Assembly (NCBI GenBank): GCA_009602725.1
Contig: WELB01000103.1
Span: forward strand, 430,887 to 461,432
DNA length: 30,546 bases
Direction of reading: 5' to 3'
From: Spirogloea muscicola
Taxonomy: Eukaryota > Streptophyta > Zygnematophyceae > Spirogloeales > Spirogloeaceae
Program-made: the position numbers and the translations under genes
In this document: positions 1 through 6,705 of the stretch, piece after piece
How positions within the stretch are numbered: position 1 is the stretch's first letter
How the letters are laid out: every line of letters starts with the position of its first letter
The notes under the pieces: generated by a model
Databases searched by the model: none
What the model was told of the DNA's origin: nothing
Seen by the model: only the letters and a program-made list of their open reading frames with translations

Positions 1-1
1 G

Positions 2-149
2 CTTGGCCGTCTCGCTGCAGAGGTCTATGGCCCGCGCGCTGCACCTGCGAGCAGGCGGAGCCCTCGCTGCTGCCTCTGGCTCTGGCCAGGGGACCCGCTT
101 CCAGGAACCCAGTCTCTCTGACCTGAGGCTGCTTAGCAGGGGTTACTGA
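2..149 (+). pseudogene. LINE-like ORF C-terminus, 5'-truncated copy (type A)
   Basis: An open frame running in from the window edge encodes the last ~48 residues of the retroelement ORF, including LQRSMARALHLRAGGALAAA and the ending SLSDLRLLSRGY, then TGA. The same ending occurs in the longer copy at 21394-22290 (-). The GSGQGTRFQEPS stretch before the ending marks what I call type A (type B has GFRQGD.FPAAS, type C has DV.PPA.YSDLHLL). The copy continues into a 3' UTR and hairpin tail. It is a fragment and not a functional gene; how much lies upstream of the window is unknown. Confidence 0.75.
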
Positions 150-340
150 GTGCTTCGTAGCTGCTTCGTTTCTTTTCTGTGCTTGTTGTTCTTCGTACTT
201 CCCCTGGCCCCTTCTCGTCCTTTGTTCATTATTTTCTGGGCTGGCTTTTTCCAGCCCCTATACTCAATGGGCGAGCCCTTCTCACTTTTCTGGGCTGGCT
301 TTTTCCAGCCCCTATTCTCAATGGGCGAGCCCTTCTCTTC
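150..340 (+). repeat. Type A 3' UTR with hairpin tail duplicated in tandem
   Basis: After the stop comes a pyrimidine-rich UTR ending in a hairpin, GGGCTGG-CTTTTT-CCAGCCC (238-257), followed by a conserved CAATGGGCGAGCCCTTCTC tail. The hairpin and tail are repeated 54 bp downstream (second hairpin 292-311) with few differences. In family terms this is the 3' end that a LINE reverse transcriptase would recognise for target-primed reverse transcription; that role is inferred. Confidence 0.7.
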
Positions 341-424
341 TCTTCACCCCAAGCCCTACACTCCTGAGCCCCGAGGCCGGGGCCGGGGGAAAGGCAGCTG
401 TGCCGCCGTGTCATCATTCGCCCC

Positions 425-580
425 CAACCCTCAGCAGGGGTCACTGAACGTTTCGAAGCTGCATAGTTTCTCTGTGCTTTCTCTCTGTGCTTCTTCTCAG
501 TGCTTCCCCAGGCCCCTGCTTGCACTTTGTTCATTCCTTTTGGGGCTGGCCTATCCTCGCCGGGCGAGCACTTCCTTCTT
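425..580 (+). repeat. Second type A 3'-end fragment
   Basis: CAGCAGGGGTCACTGAACG (a degenerate version of the type A ORF end) is followed by the type A UTR (CTTCCCCAGGCCCCTGCTTG, then TTTGTTCATTCCTTTTGGGG) and a decayed hairpin and tail ending GGGCGAGCACTTCC. It is a 5'-truncated copy downstream of the tandem tail at 238-340. Between 341 and 424 there is only GC-rich sequence without recognisable content. Confidence 0.55.
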
Positions 581-902
581 CCTTCATCGTGCCCGCAAAC
601 CACTGGGCAAAACAAGTGGCTACTGCAGATAGCAACTCAGCAACCCCTACTCGAGAGCAGCAAGTCGGGTGATAGCAGCAGGAGAGAAGGCGTGTGGTGC
701 GCATGAAATGAAAGGGAGACCAAATTGAAGCCAATACATTGTTTAGGCATAAAGCAATGCAACAAATTAGGGCTACATGAATCGAAGCCCTGTGCTAAGG
801 TAGCTAACGTAACACTGTGACATTAGTACCCACGGATGAGCACATGCACATTCGACAAGCTAACTTGAGGAGCCTGAGCGCCGCCACGGAAGCGGGTGGC
901 CT
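581..902. other. No gene seen; one short family-D repeat motif
   Basis: No convincing coding sequence. Positions 681-704 carry a motif (reverse complement ATGCGCACCACACGCCTTCT) that recurs near 18655, 19127, 19512 and 20239-20264, so it is probably the end of another repeat. The flanking sequence up to ~790 resembles that after 20265 (..GGGAGGCCAAAT-like wording). Confidence 0.4.
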
Positions 903-1175
903 GACTTAGAAGAAGAAGTGGCTCTCCCAATGGGGGCAAGGGCTGTGAGAAGCCATCCCAAAAGAATTGACGAGGTTCGAAGGTTCCAAACTACGAGCTA
1001 AGCAGCGACTGCGGGGCCTGAAGGGGCTATGGCAGAACGGGGGAGGATGGACCACTCAGTAGTTACGAGTGAGGAGCCTCACATCCGACAGACTAGCTGC
1101 CGGAAAACTATCCCCCTGTCGAAAGCCGGAAGCCGCAGCGAGAGCACGGCCACCACGCAGATGCAAGGCGCGCGA
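903..1175 (-). pseudogene. LINE-like 3' end, type B, 5'-truncated
   Basis: Read on the minus strand this copy has the end of the ORF (RAGRALAAASGF-like residues, then LSDVRLLTRNY-like, stop at 1058-1056), the type B UTR, and a tail ending CCCCCATTGGGAGAGCCACTTCTTC at the 903 side. Its hairpin is damaged (GGGATGGCTTCTCACAGCCC). Decayed fragment. Confidence 0.65.
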
Positions 1176-1640
1176 GCGCGCCCAGCACGTTGATGAATAG
1201 CCAGAATTTGGGAGTGCTGCAAACCAAGCGAAAGCGGCATTCTGTAACTTGAAACTAATCCTTGCGAAATGCTAGTGTAGCCCAAGCTGCCCCCCCGACT
1301 AGGACGACGCGCGTCAACTTCTCAGGCCAGATGCTGGATGAGGAAGGACCATTTCATGCCATAGCCACCATACATATCCATAGCGCACGGATAGAAGTGG
1401 TTTCCTCGGGGGTGGTCCTTGTATTAGCAGGGAGGAGGTCCTCGACAATACTCCTGAAGCGCCATACCTCCTGCTAGTCCTTCTCTTCTTGCCCACCACA
1501 TCAGCCACATCACCATTGTTTCCCGGCAGCTAGCTTTTCGAATTCGCGGCTCCTCTGTAAGGAACCTCGCCCTACACACGCAGTTAGGGTGAGCAGTCCT
1601 TGAGTTCGGCTGTAGGGGGTTTAGGGACCAACCCACTACA
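1176..1640. other. Degenerate repeat sequence, no gene
   Basis: No gene is recognised. A degraded type B ORF ending on the plus strand lies at about 1516-1560 (TTTCCCGGCAGCTAGC, then GCGGCTCCTC), so at least part is retroelement debris. Short open frames on both strands show no family match I can name. Confidence 0.4.
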
Positions 1641-1683
1641 CAGGCAAAGCACTAGCGCATAGGCGCAGCGGAAGACAGGCCCC

Positions 1684-2562
1684 GTGGCGCCGCCGTCCGG
1701 CGGCGACTCCACCTCCTGGGCGCAGGCCGGCGCAGCAGGCCCCGCAACAAGGTGCGGCGGCGGCTGCGGCGGCGAGCAGCGGCAAGGCTGCTCCTGGGCT
1801 TCACCAGCTCGAACTCCTTCGAGCCTCTGCCCCCAAGGCCTGCCCTTGGGTCTTCCCCCGCCCTGTCTGCTTGGCGTGCTGCAGTGTGAGTGTGGGGAGC
1901 GGTCGACGGACCCGGCGGAGCTAGCGGCGCATATCCTTCGCTGCGCCACTGGCGGCGAGCGCACAGCCGCTCACGACCTCCTCCGCGACGGTATGTTCGG
2001 CATCTTTCAGGAGGCCGGATACACAGTTGCGATGGAGAATACTTCTGTCATGTACATCCTCCAGAGGGCCGACGGACTCCACACGCGCCGCGTCGACCTG
2101 GTGGCGTCCACGACGGGCGGTGGCGGGCGCATCATTGCCGATGTGGTCACCACCGATGTGGTCGACCGCTCCAACCCGGGGCTTTCTGCCTCGCGGGCTG
2201 GCCACGCTGCGGCAAAGGCCGCTCGCAGCAAGGCGGCCAAACACGCCGACCACCCGGCTGCCGACGAGTTCGTCCCCCTGGCTGTGCATGGGGCTCTCGG
2301 ATCCCACTGGCTCGACCTGTTGGCCAGGCTTGCACGGCGCGCTGTGTCCCGCAGGCGCGGTGAGCCGGCTGACTTCAACGCCGCTGGCTCGTGGGCTCAG
2401 GTGTATCGTATGCGCTTGTCCGTCTCCCTCCAGCGGTCCATGGCCCACGCCTTGCATCTGCGTGCTGGCCGTGCTCTCGCTGCGGCCTCCAGCTTTCGTC
2501 AGGGGGATAGTTTACCGGCAGCTAGTCTGTCGGATGTGAGGCTCCTCACTCGTAACTACTAA
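1684..2562 (+). pseudogene. LINE-like ORF C-terminal half: CxC..HxxxC zinc finger plus restriction-like endonuclease (type B)
   Basis: A 292-codon open frame, stop TAA 2560-2562. About residue 64 begins a Cys/His cluster, C-E-C-x12-H-I-L-R-C. It is followed by a region with HDLLRDGMFGIFQEAGYTVA and RVDLV-x11-IADVVTTD, which keeps an R-x-D-x14-D spacing. In R2/Dualen-type non-LTR retrotransposons a C-terminal zinc knuckle followed by R/K-P-D-x12-14-E/D marks the restriction-like endonuclease (PD-(D/E)XK fold), so that assignment is an inference from motif order and spacing. The last 100 residues (WAQVYRMRLSVSLQRSMAHA, then LRAGRALAAAS and LSDVRLLTRNY) form the family's conserved C-terminus. 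No reverse-transcriptase domain precedes it here, so this is a 5'-truncated copy, although the frame is undamaged. The first ~55 codons are GC-rich and not shared with the other copies; the ATG may not be a real start. Confidence 0.7.
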
Positions 2563-2722
2563 GCGGTCCATCCTCCCCCGTTCTGCCATTGCCTCTTCAG
2601 GCCCCGCAGTCGCTGCTTAGCTCGTAGTTTGGCCCCTTCGAACCTTGTCAAATCTTTTCGGGCTGGCTTCTCACAGCCCTTGCCCCCATTGGGAGAGCCA
2701 CTTCTTCTTCTTCTTCTTGCGG
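2563..2722 (+). repeat. Type B 3' UTR, hairpin and (CTT)6 tail
   Basis: Directly follows the ORF stop. It contains GGCCCCTTCGAACCTTGTCA, the hairpin GGGCTG-GCTTCTCA-CAGCCC (2660-2679), CCCCCATTGGGAGAGCCA and a CTT microsatellite at 2701-2718. Copies of this block on the minus strand occur at 903-1000, 2895-3000, 3288-3440 and 3902-4035. It is the reference type B tail in this window. From 2723 to 2894 I see nothing recognisable. Confidence 0.7.
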
Positions 2723-2894
2723 CGGGCCCAAGGTCTTCCCTTGGCAGGGTGGAACCTGGCGAGGGTTAGTCCAGGACTGGCGGGAGTTGCCCGCACCTGG
2801 GCGGGCCCACTTGTCCATCAAGCTGCTAGCGGTCATGTGACGCTAATAGCACCGTGTGGCATAACCAAACGGCTGGATCGTTACATCCTCACTG

Positions 2895-3002
2895 AAGAAA
2901 TAAAGAGAAGTGGCTCTCCCAATGAGGGCAAGGGCTGTGAAAAGCCAGCCCGAAAGCAATTGACAAAGGTTCGAAGGGGGCCAAATGACGGAGGGGCATA
3001 AA
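2895..3002 (-). repeat. Type B tail only, 5'-truncated in the UTR
   Basis: Minus-strand UTR, hairpin GGGCTGGCTTTTCACAGCCC, then CCCTCATTGGGAGAGCCACTTCTC. Its truncated 5' side at ~3000 abuts the 3' tail of the next minus-strand copy (3003-3284), giving a head-to-tail pair. Confidence 0.65.
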
Positions 3003-3284
3003 AGAGAAGTAGATCTCCCAATGGGAACCTAAAGCGCTATGGCAGAACGGGTGGAGGATGGGCCACTCAGAAGCTACGAGTGAGGAGCCTCAAATCCGAC
3101 AGACTAGCTGCCGGAAACCAATCCCCCTGGCGAAAGCCAGAGGCTGCAGCGAGAGCCCGGCCAGCACGCAGATGCAAGGCGTGTGCCATGGACCGCTGAA
3201 GGGAGACTGACAATCGCATGCGATAGACTTGGGCCCATGAGCCAGCGGCGTCGAAGTCAGCCGGCTCACCTCGCCTGCGGTACA
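3003..3284 (-). pseudogene. LINE-like 3' end, type B, head-to-tail copy
   Basis: On the minus strand: RRRGEPADFDAAGSWAQVYR, then SLQRSMAHALHLRAGRALAA and LSDLRLLTRSF, stop at 3068-3066, followed by a shortened UTR that lacks the hairpin and ends CCCATTGGGAGATCTACTTC. The 5' truncation point (~3284) lies exactly next to the CTTCTTC end of the copy at 3288-3725, so this copy appears to have inserted at that copy's tail. Confidence 0.7.
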
Positions 3285-3287
3285 GGA

Positions 3288-3725
3288 GAAGAAGTGGCAC
3301 TCCCAATGGGGGCAAGGGCTGTGAAAAGCAGAAGAAGTGGCACTCCCAATGGGGGAAAGGGCTGTGAAAAGCCAGCCCGAAAAAGAAATGACAAAGGTTC
3401 GAAGGGGCCAAATGATGGAGGGGCCTAAGAAGCGCTAAGCAGCTACGAAGGGGCCTGAAGATGCTATGTCAGAACGGGGAAGGATTGACCACTCAGTAGT
3501 CACGAGTGAGGAGCCTCAAATCCGACAGACTAGCTGCCGGAAAACCATCCCCCTGACGAAAGCCGGAGGCCGCAGCGAGAGCACGGCCAGCACGCAGATG
3601 CAAGGCGTGGGCCATGGACCGCTGAAGGGAGACAATCGCATACGATGTGAAAAGCCAGCCCGAAAGAGTCGCGGGACACAGCGCGCCGCGCAAGCTTAGC
3701 CAGCAGGTCAAGCCACTGGGAAGAA
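3288..3725 (-). pseudogene. LINE-like 3' end, type B, with doubled tail and an internal tail insert
   Basis: Minus strand: QWLDLLAKLARRAVSRD-like residues, then an abrupt change, then LQRSMAHALHLRAGRALAAA and LSDLRLLTRDY, stop at 3495-3493. In the ORF (about 3640-3672) the stretch that other copies use for GEPADFDAAGSWAQVY is replaced by a short piece reading CTTTCGGGCTGGCTTTTCAC, which is the type B tail hairpin. The UTR ends in two tail units with a 43-bp period (units beginning on the plus strand at 3288 and 3331). Confidence 0.7.
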
Positions 3726-3727
3726 GA

Positions 3728-3880
3728 AAGGGCTCGCCCATTGAGGATAGTGGCTGAAAAAGCCAGCCCAAAAAAGGATGAACAAAGTACGAGAATGGGG
3801 CCAGGGGAAGCGCTAAGAAAACAAAGCACAAAAAGAAACAAAGCAGCGACGAAGCTCTCAGTAACCCCTGCTAAGCAGAA
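3728..3880 (-). repeat. Type A 3' UTR and hairpin tail
   Basis: Minus-strand type A tail: the truncated ORF end CAGGGGTTACTGAGAGCTTC near 3880, the UTR, then a hairpin GGGCTGG..CAGCCAC and CTCAATGGGCGAGCCCTTTC. It adjoins the type B copy at 3725, another head-to-tail contact between copies. Confidence 0.6.
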
Positions 3881-4036
3881 GAAGTGCGCGCCCATAGAGA
3901 AGAAGAAGTGGCTCTCCCAATGGGGGCAAGGGCTGTGAGAAGAAGTGGCTCTCCCAATGGGGGCAAGGGCTGTGAGAAGCCAGCCCGAAAAGAATTGACA
4001 AGGTTCGAAGGGGCCAGACTACGAGCTAAGCATAGA
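3881..4036 (-). repeat. Type A/C tail end plus duplicated type B tail
   Basis: 3884-3900 is the end of a GGGCGCGCACTTCTTC-type tail. 3902-4035 is a type B UTR and tail on the minus strand whose terminal unit (GAAGAAGTGGCTCTCCCAAT on the plus strand) occurs twice, starting at 3902 and 3939, a period of 37 bp. Confidence 0.6.
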
Positions 4037-4215
4037 GAAGAGGCGGCGGCCTCCGGCTTCCGTCAGGGCGACGTCTTTCCGCCTGCTAGCTACTCAGATT
4101 TGCATCTACTGACGAGAGGTTACTGAGAGTTCGCTTACTGCTGTCTCAGTCCTTAGCACTCCGACTCCTTCAGACCTTGTCCATTCTTTTGAGCTGGCCT
4201 CTCCCAGCCACCAGT
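4037..4215 (+). pseudogene. LINE-like ORF end and tail, type C
   Basis: Plus strand: AASGFRQGDVFPPASYSDLH, then LLTRGY, stop at 4124-4126. The UTR follows, with GACCTTGTCCATTCTTTTGA and a hairpin GAGCTGGCCTCTCCCAGCCACC. The same ORF ending and tail recur at 18395-18640, which defines type C. Strongly 5'-truncated. Confidence 0.6.
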
Positions 4216-4340
4216 TAATCTGGCCGCGCTTGCTTCTCTGAAGAGGGGCTGGCAAAGCCAGCCCTGCTAAGGAGCCTCCTCACTCGTGGATATTGAGTGG
4301 TTCATCCTGCCCCAGCTCTGACATAGCGCGCTTGTGGCAG
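4216..4340. repeat. Mixed retroelement tail fragments
   Basis: 4238-4262 holds a perfect hairpin, GGGCTGGC-AAA-GCCAGCCC, matching the one at 18017-18036. 4268-4335 is a plus-strand type B ORF end (CTCCTCACTCGTGGATATTGAG) with the start of its UTR. These are the last recognisable elements before the TMEM115-like gene. Confidence 0.5.
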
Positions 4341-4440
4341 AAGGCAGAAGGCAATGGCAATGGTGAGGGGCCAGGGCGGGAGCCCGCTGCCCGGCTCTGT
4401 CGCAAGTGTGCGTGAACTATCGGGATTTCGATATGCAGGC

Positions 4441-4456
4441 TGGGCTGTCACAGCCC
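4441..4456. repeat. Perfect inverted repeat upstream of the TMEM115-like gene
   Basis: GGGCTGTCACAGCCC, a 7-bp stem with a one-base centre, about 115 bp upstream of the start codon. It may be a leftover of a retroelement tail hairpin or a protein-binding palindrome; the sequence does not decide. Confidence 0.3.
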
Positions 4457-4571
4457 GTTACCATCAGCAGGCACTGTTTGCTTTCTAGCCGCGGCTGGCC
4501 CCCAGGGGCCGCACACGGCACGGCAGGGCGGCCGCAGCCCCCGAGGAGGGCGGCCTCTCCGCCGCGCCGGC

Positions 4572-4581
4572 ATGGTGCCGC

Positions 4582-4613
<32 letters not shown>

Positions 4614-6123
4614 CTGCTCTCCGGCTTCACGCGCCTGTCCAAGGCGCTGGCGGCGCTCCTGGCCCTCGGCTACGCCCTCTCNCCCCAAGCCCCCCTCCCT
4701 GCTTGCCTCACCTCCGCTCCCCTGCCAACGTGCTAGCCTTGTACTCAGCCACTCAGGCCCTCCATCGACCAACACACGCTCAATATCCTCGGCCGCCCAT
4801 GTCTACCAGGACCATCCCATTCGGGTGGAATGTCGTGACGGCGGGCTACCTGGAGCAGTCCCCCGTCACCCTGGTCGTGGACGTCCTGGCGCTGCTCTTC
4901 GTCGGCCGCCTCGTGGAGCCCATCTGGGGCTCCAAGGAGTTCCTGCGCTTCATCGTCGTCGTCAACACCGCCCTCGCAGCCGCCACCTTCGCCACCATGA
5001 TTGCCCTCTTCTACGCCACCTACTCCGAGAATTTCCTGTGAGCCTCTGGGCCCTGCCGGCGGCCTGCAAACCGCCCCGCCTGTCCCCCGTTCTTCGCAAG
5101 AAGCCGCTCACCCTCGCTGACCCGTGTCCTGTAGTATCACATCACCGCGTCCATTGCCTCCGTCTCGTTTGCAACATCATGCATTGCCCATGAACCGTGG
5201 GCCATCCTGCCTGGCAGTTATGCGCGGATATCGGGCTTCCACGGGGTCGTGGCGGGACTGCTGGTCGCCGTCAAGCAGCTCATGCCCGATCAAGAGATCA
5301 CGGCGTTCTTTGTTTTCAAGTTTCGAGCCAAGGTGAGGGCCACGAGTCTGATCCCGTGCTTGCCGGAGCCCCATGCCTGGCTGGGCAGGAGATTGCAGCG
5401 ACGATCTCAGTCGGCCGAGAACGTCAGGGAGTGCCGCTGACTTCAGTCTGGCGACTTGGTGAGCAGTGGGTACCGTCGCTGGTGGCCGTGATCTCCATCG
5501 TCACGTGTGCGGTGGTGGGGGACGTGGCCCTGGGCCTCCCATTCATCCTCTATGGCATGTACAGCAGCTGGCTGTACCTCCGCTACTTCCAGCCCAAGTC
5601 GGATGGCGCGCTCAAGGGCGACCCGAATGAGGAGTTTGCATTCGTGACGTTCTTCCCCGAGTTCTGCTGGCCCCTCATCCGACCAATTGCCAATGCGGCT
5701 GAGGCGGTCTTTTGCGGCCGGAGGCTAGCCGCGGCTGCTGCGGATCAGGGCGACGACGTTGCTTCCAAGCCCCTCCCTGGCTCGGACCCCATCGAAGCCT
5801 CACGGAGAAGGTCTGGGGCCGCAAAGCCTGGGTTGCCCGCAGGAGCTCTGTATGTATGATACTCCTGTTCCTCTCAGTCGCGATCTAGCATTGGAGAAGG
5901 GCCATCTTTTGCCATCTAGGTGGTTGTCTAGCTCAGTGGGGCACAGCACATCAGCATTTGTGACGTACTTGTCATCGACACTCGCAGGGAGCGTGGTGCA
6001 CGGGCTCTTGAGGAGCGCTTGGCTGTGGTAGATGTCAAGCCAGCTGGCAAGGAGCCCACGGAGGAGAAGTCGCCAGCCTCCTTGCCACTGTCGTCTGTGC
6101 CGAGTGGGGTGGAGAGCGTCTGA
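4572..6123 (+). CDS. TMEM115-like Golgi rhomboid-like membrane protein (catalytically inactive family)
   Basis: Exons I can place: 4572 to ~4680, an exon starting between 4749 and 4810 and ending 5037, then 5218-5332, 5467-5810 and 5988-6123 (TGA); phases close at the last three joins. Exon 1 has a decaglycine run, then LLSGFTRLSKALAALLALGY. Later exons carry RTIPFGWNVVTAGYLEQS, LVEPIWGSKEFLRFIVVVN, SGFHGVVAGLLVAVKQLMPD, MYSSWLYLRYFQPKSD, FAFVTFFPEFCWP and PLPGSDPIEASRRR, joined to ERGARALEERLAV. These match the order of plant TMEM115 (At3g07950-type) proteins, integral membrane proteins of the Golgi implicated in retrograde traffic and glycosylation. The rhomboid GxSG serine is absent (FHGVVAG), as is normal for the family, so no protease activity is expected. 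An N at 4681 falls where the exon 1 donor should be. The gene converges with ELP2. Confidence 0.9.
4581..4613 (+). repeat. (GGC)n run encoding polyglycine
   Basis: About ten GGC triplets immediately after MVPP of the TMEM115-like protein. Plant homologues have a short Gly-rich stretch here, so this is an expanded low-complexity N-terminus inside the coding region. Confidence 0.8.
4681..4681. other. Ambiguous base at the end of TMEM115-like exon 1
   Basis: The N follows LLALGYALS, where the donor of exon 1 should be; no GT is found between here and exon 2 that fits. It is probably a short unresolved gap. Confidence 0.5.
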
Positions 6124-6705
6124 GCATTGGGCGATGACAACAGCCGCTCGCATCTTTGGACTGCCACATAATTCTGTCACTAATACCGGCATTGTCATGG
6201 CAACCATGAATGGGGCTGCGCTCAACCCCCTGTTCCTCGTACCTTCTGTGGCACCTGGTTATTGCGTGAGGCAGCCCCATCTTCCCGGCAGGTTGCAGGG
6301 GGGGGAGCAATGGCGCAAGCTTGGACGAAGAAGCCAGCAATCGGCATTGCTGGCCAGTTCTGCTCTGAGAGGTCGCCAGGTTGCTCAGACGGTCCCAGGA
6401 GCAAGCCACCTAAGCATGCAGCCTTATTGCCTCCCTCACCCCTGTCCAACCGCATGAGTTTGGTCTCTGCAAGAGGTTGAAGTAGGTCAATCACGCTGAG
6501 CAATACCCTGGAAGACTGAGAGCAGTATGGCCCCACCACACCATAGCACCACTATCTTCCGAATCACGAGTGGAACAGATGGTCGGACGGCATGCAGATA
6601 TACCGCCCATGTAGGTTCACAGCAATCTGCATATCTGCCATACGAATCTGCTTCAAGGCTTTCTTCGGGCCAGTGGAGGCCTGGTTTGGAGCCAAGCACG
6701 CTCAA
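6124..6705. other. Convergent 3' UTR/intergenic interval
   Basis: It lies between the stop of the TMEM115-like gene (6123) and the stop of ELP2 (6706, minus strand). Short open frames on both strands have no family resemblance. I found no clear TGTAA signal for either gene here, so the 3' ends are not set. Confidence 0.6.

Noticed and set aside
5124-5217. Reading 5128-5217 of the TMEM115-like gene as coding (YHITASIASV..)
   Set aside because: The frame cannot be joined to the preceding exon end (phase 2 at 5037), while the acceptor at 5217 closes the phase and gives FLYARISGFHG, as in homologues.
5218-5332. Active rhomboid protease
   Set aside because: The GxSG serine is missing and the sequence follows the TMEM115 branch, which is inactive.
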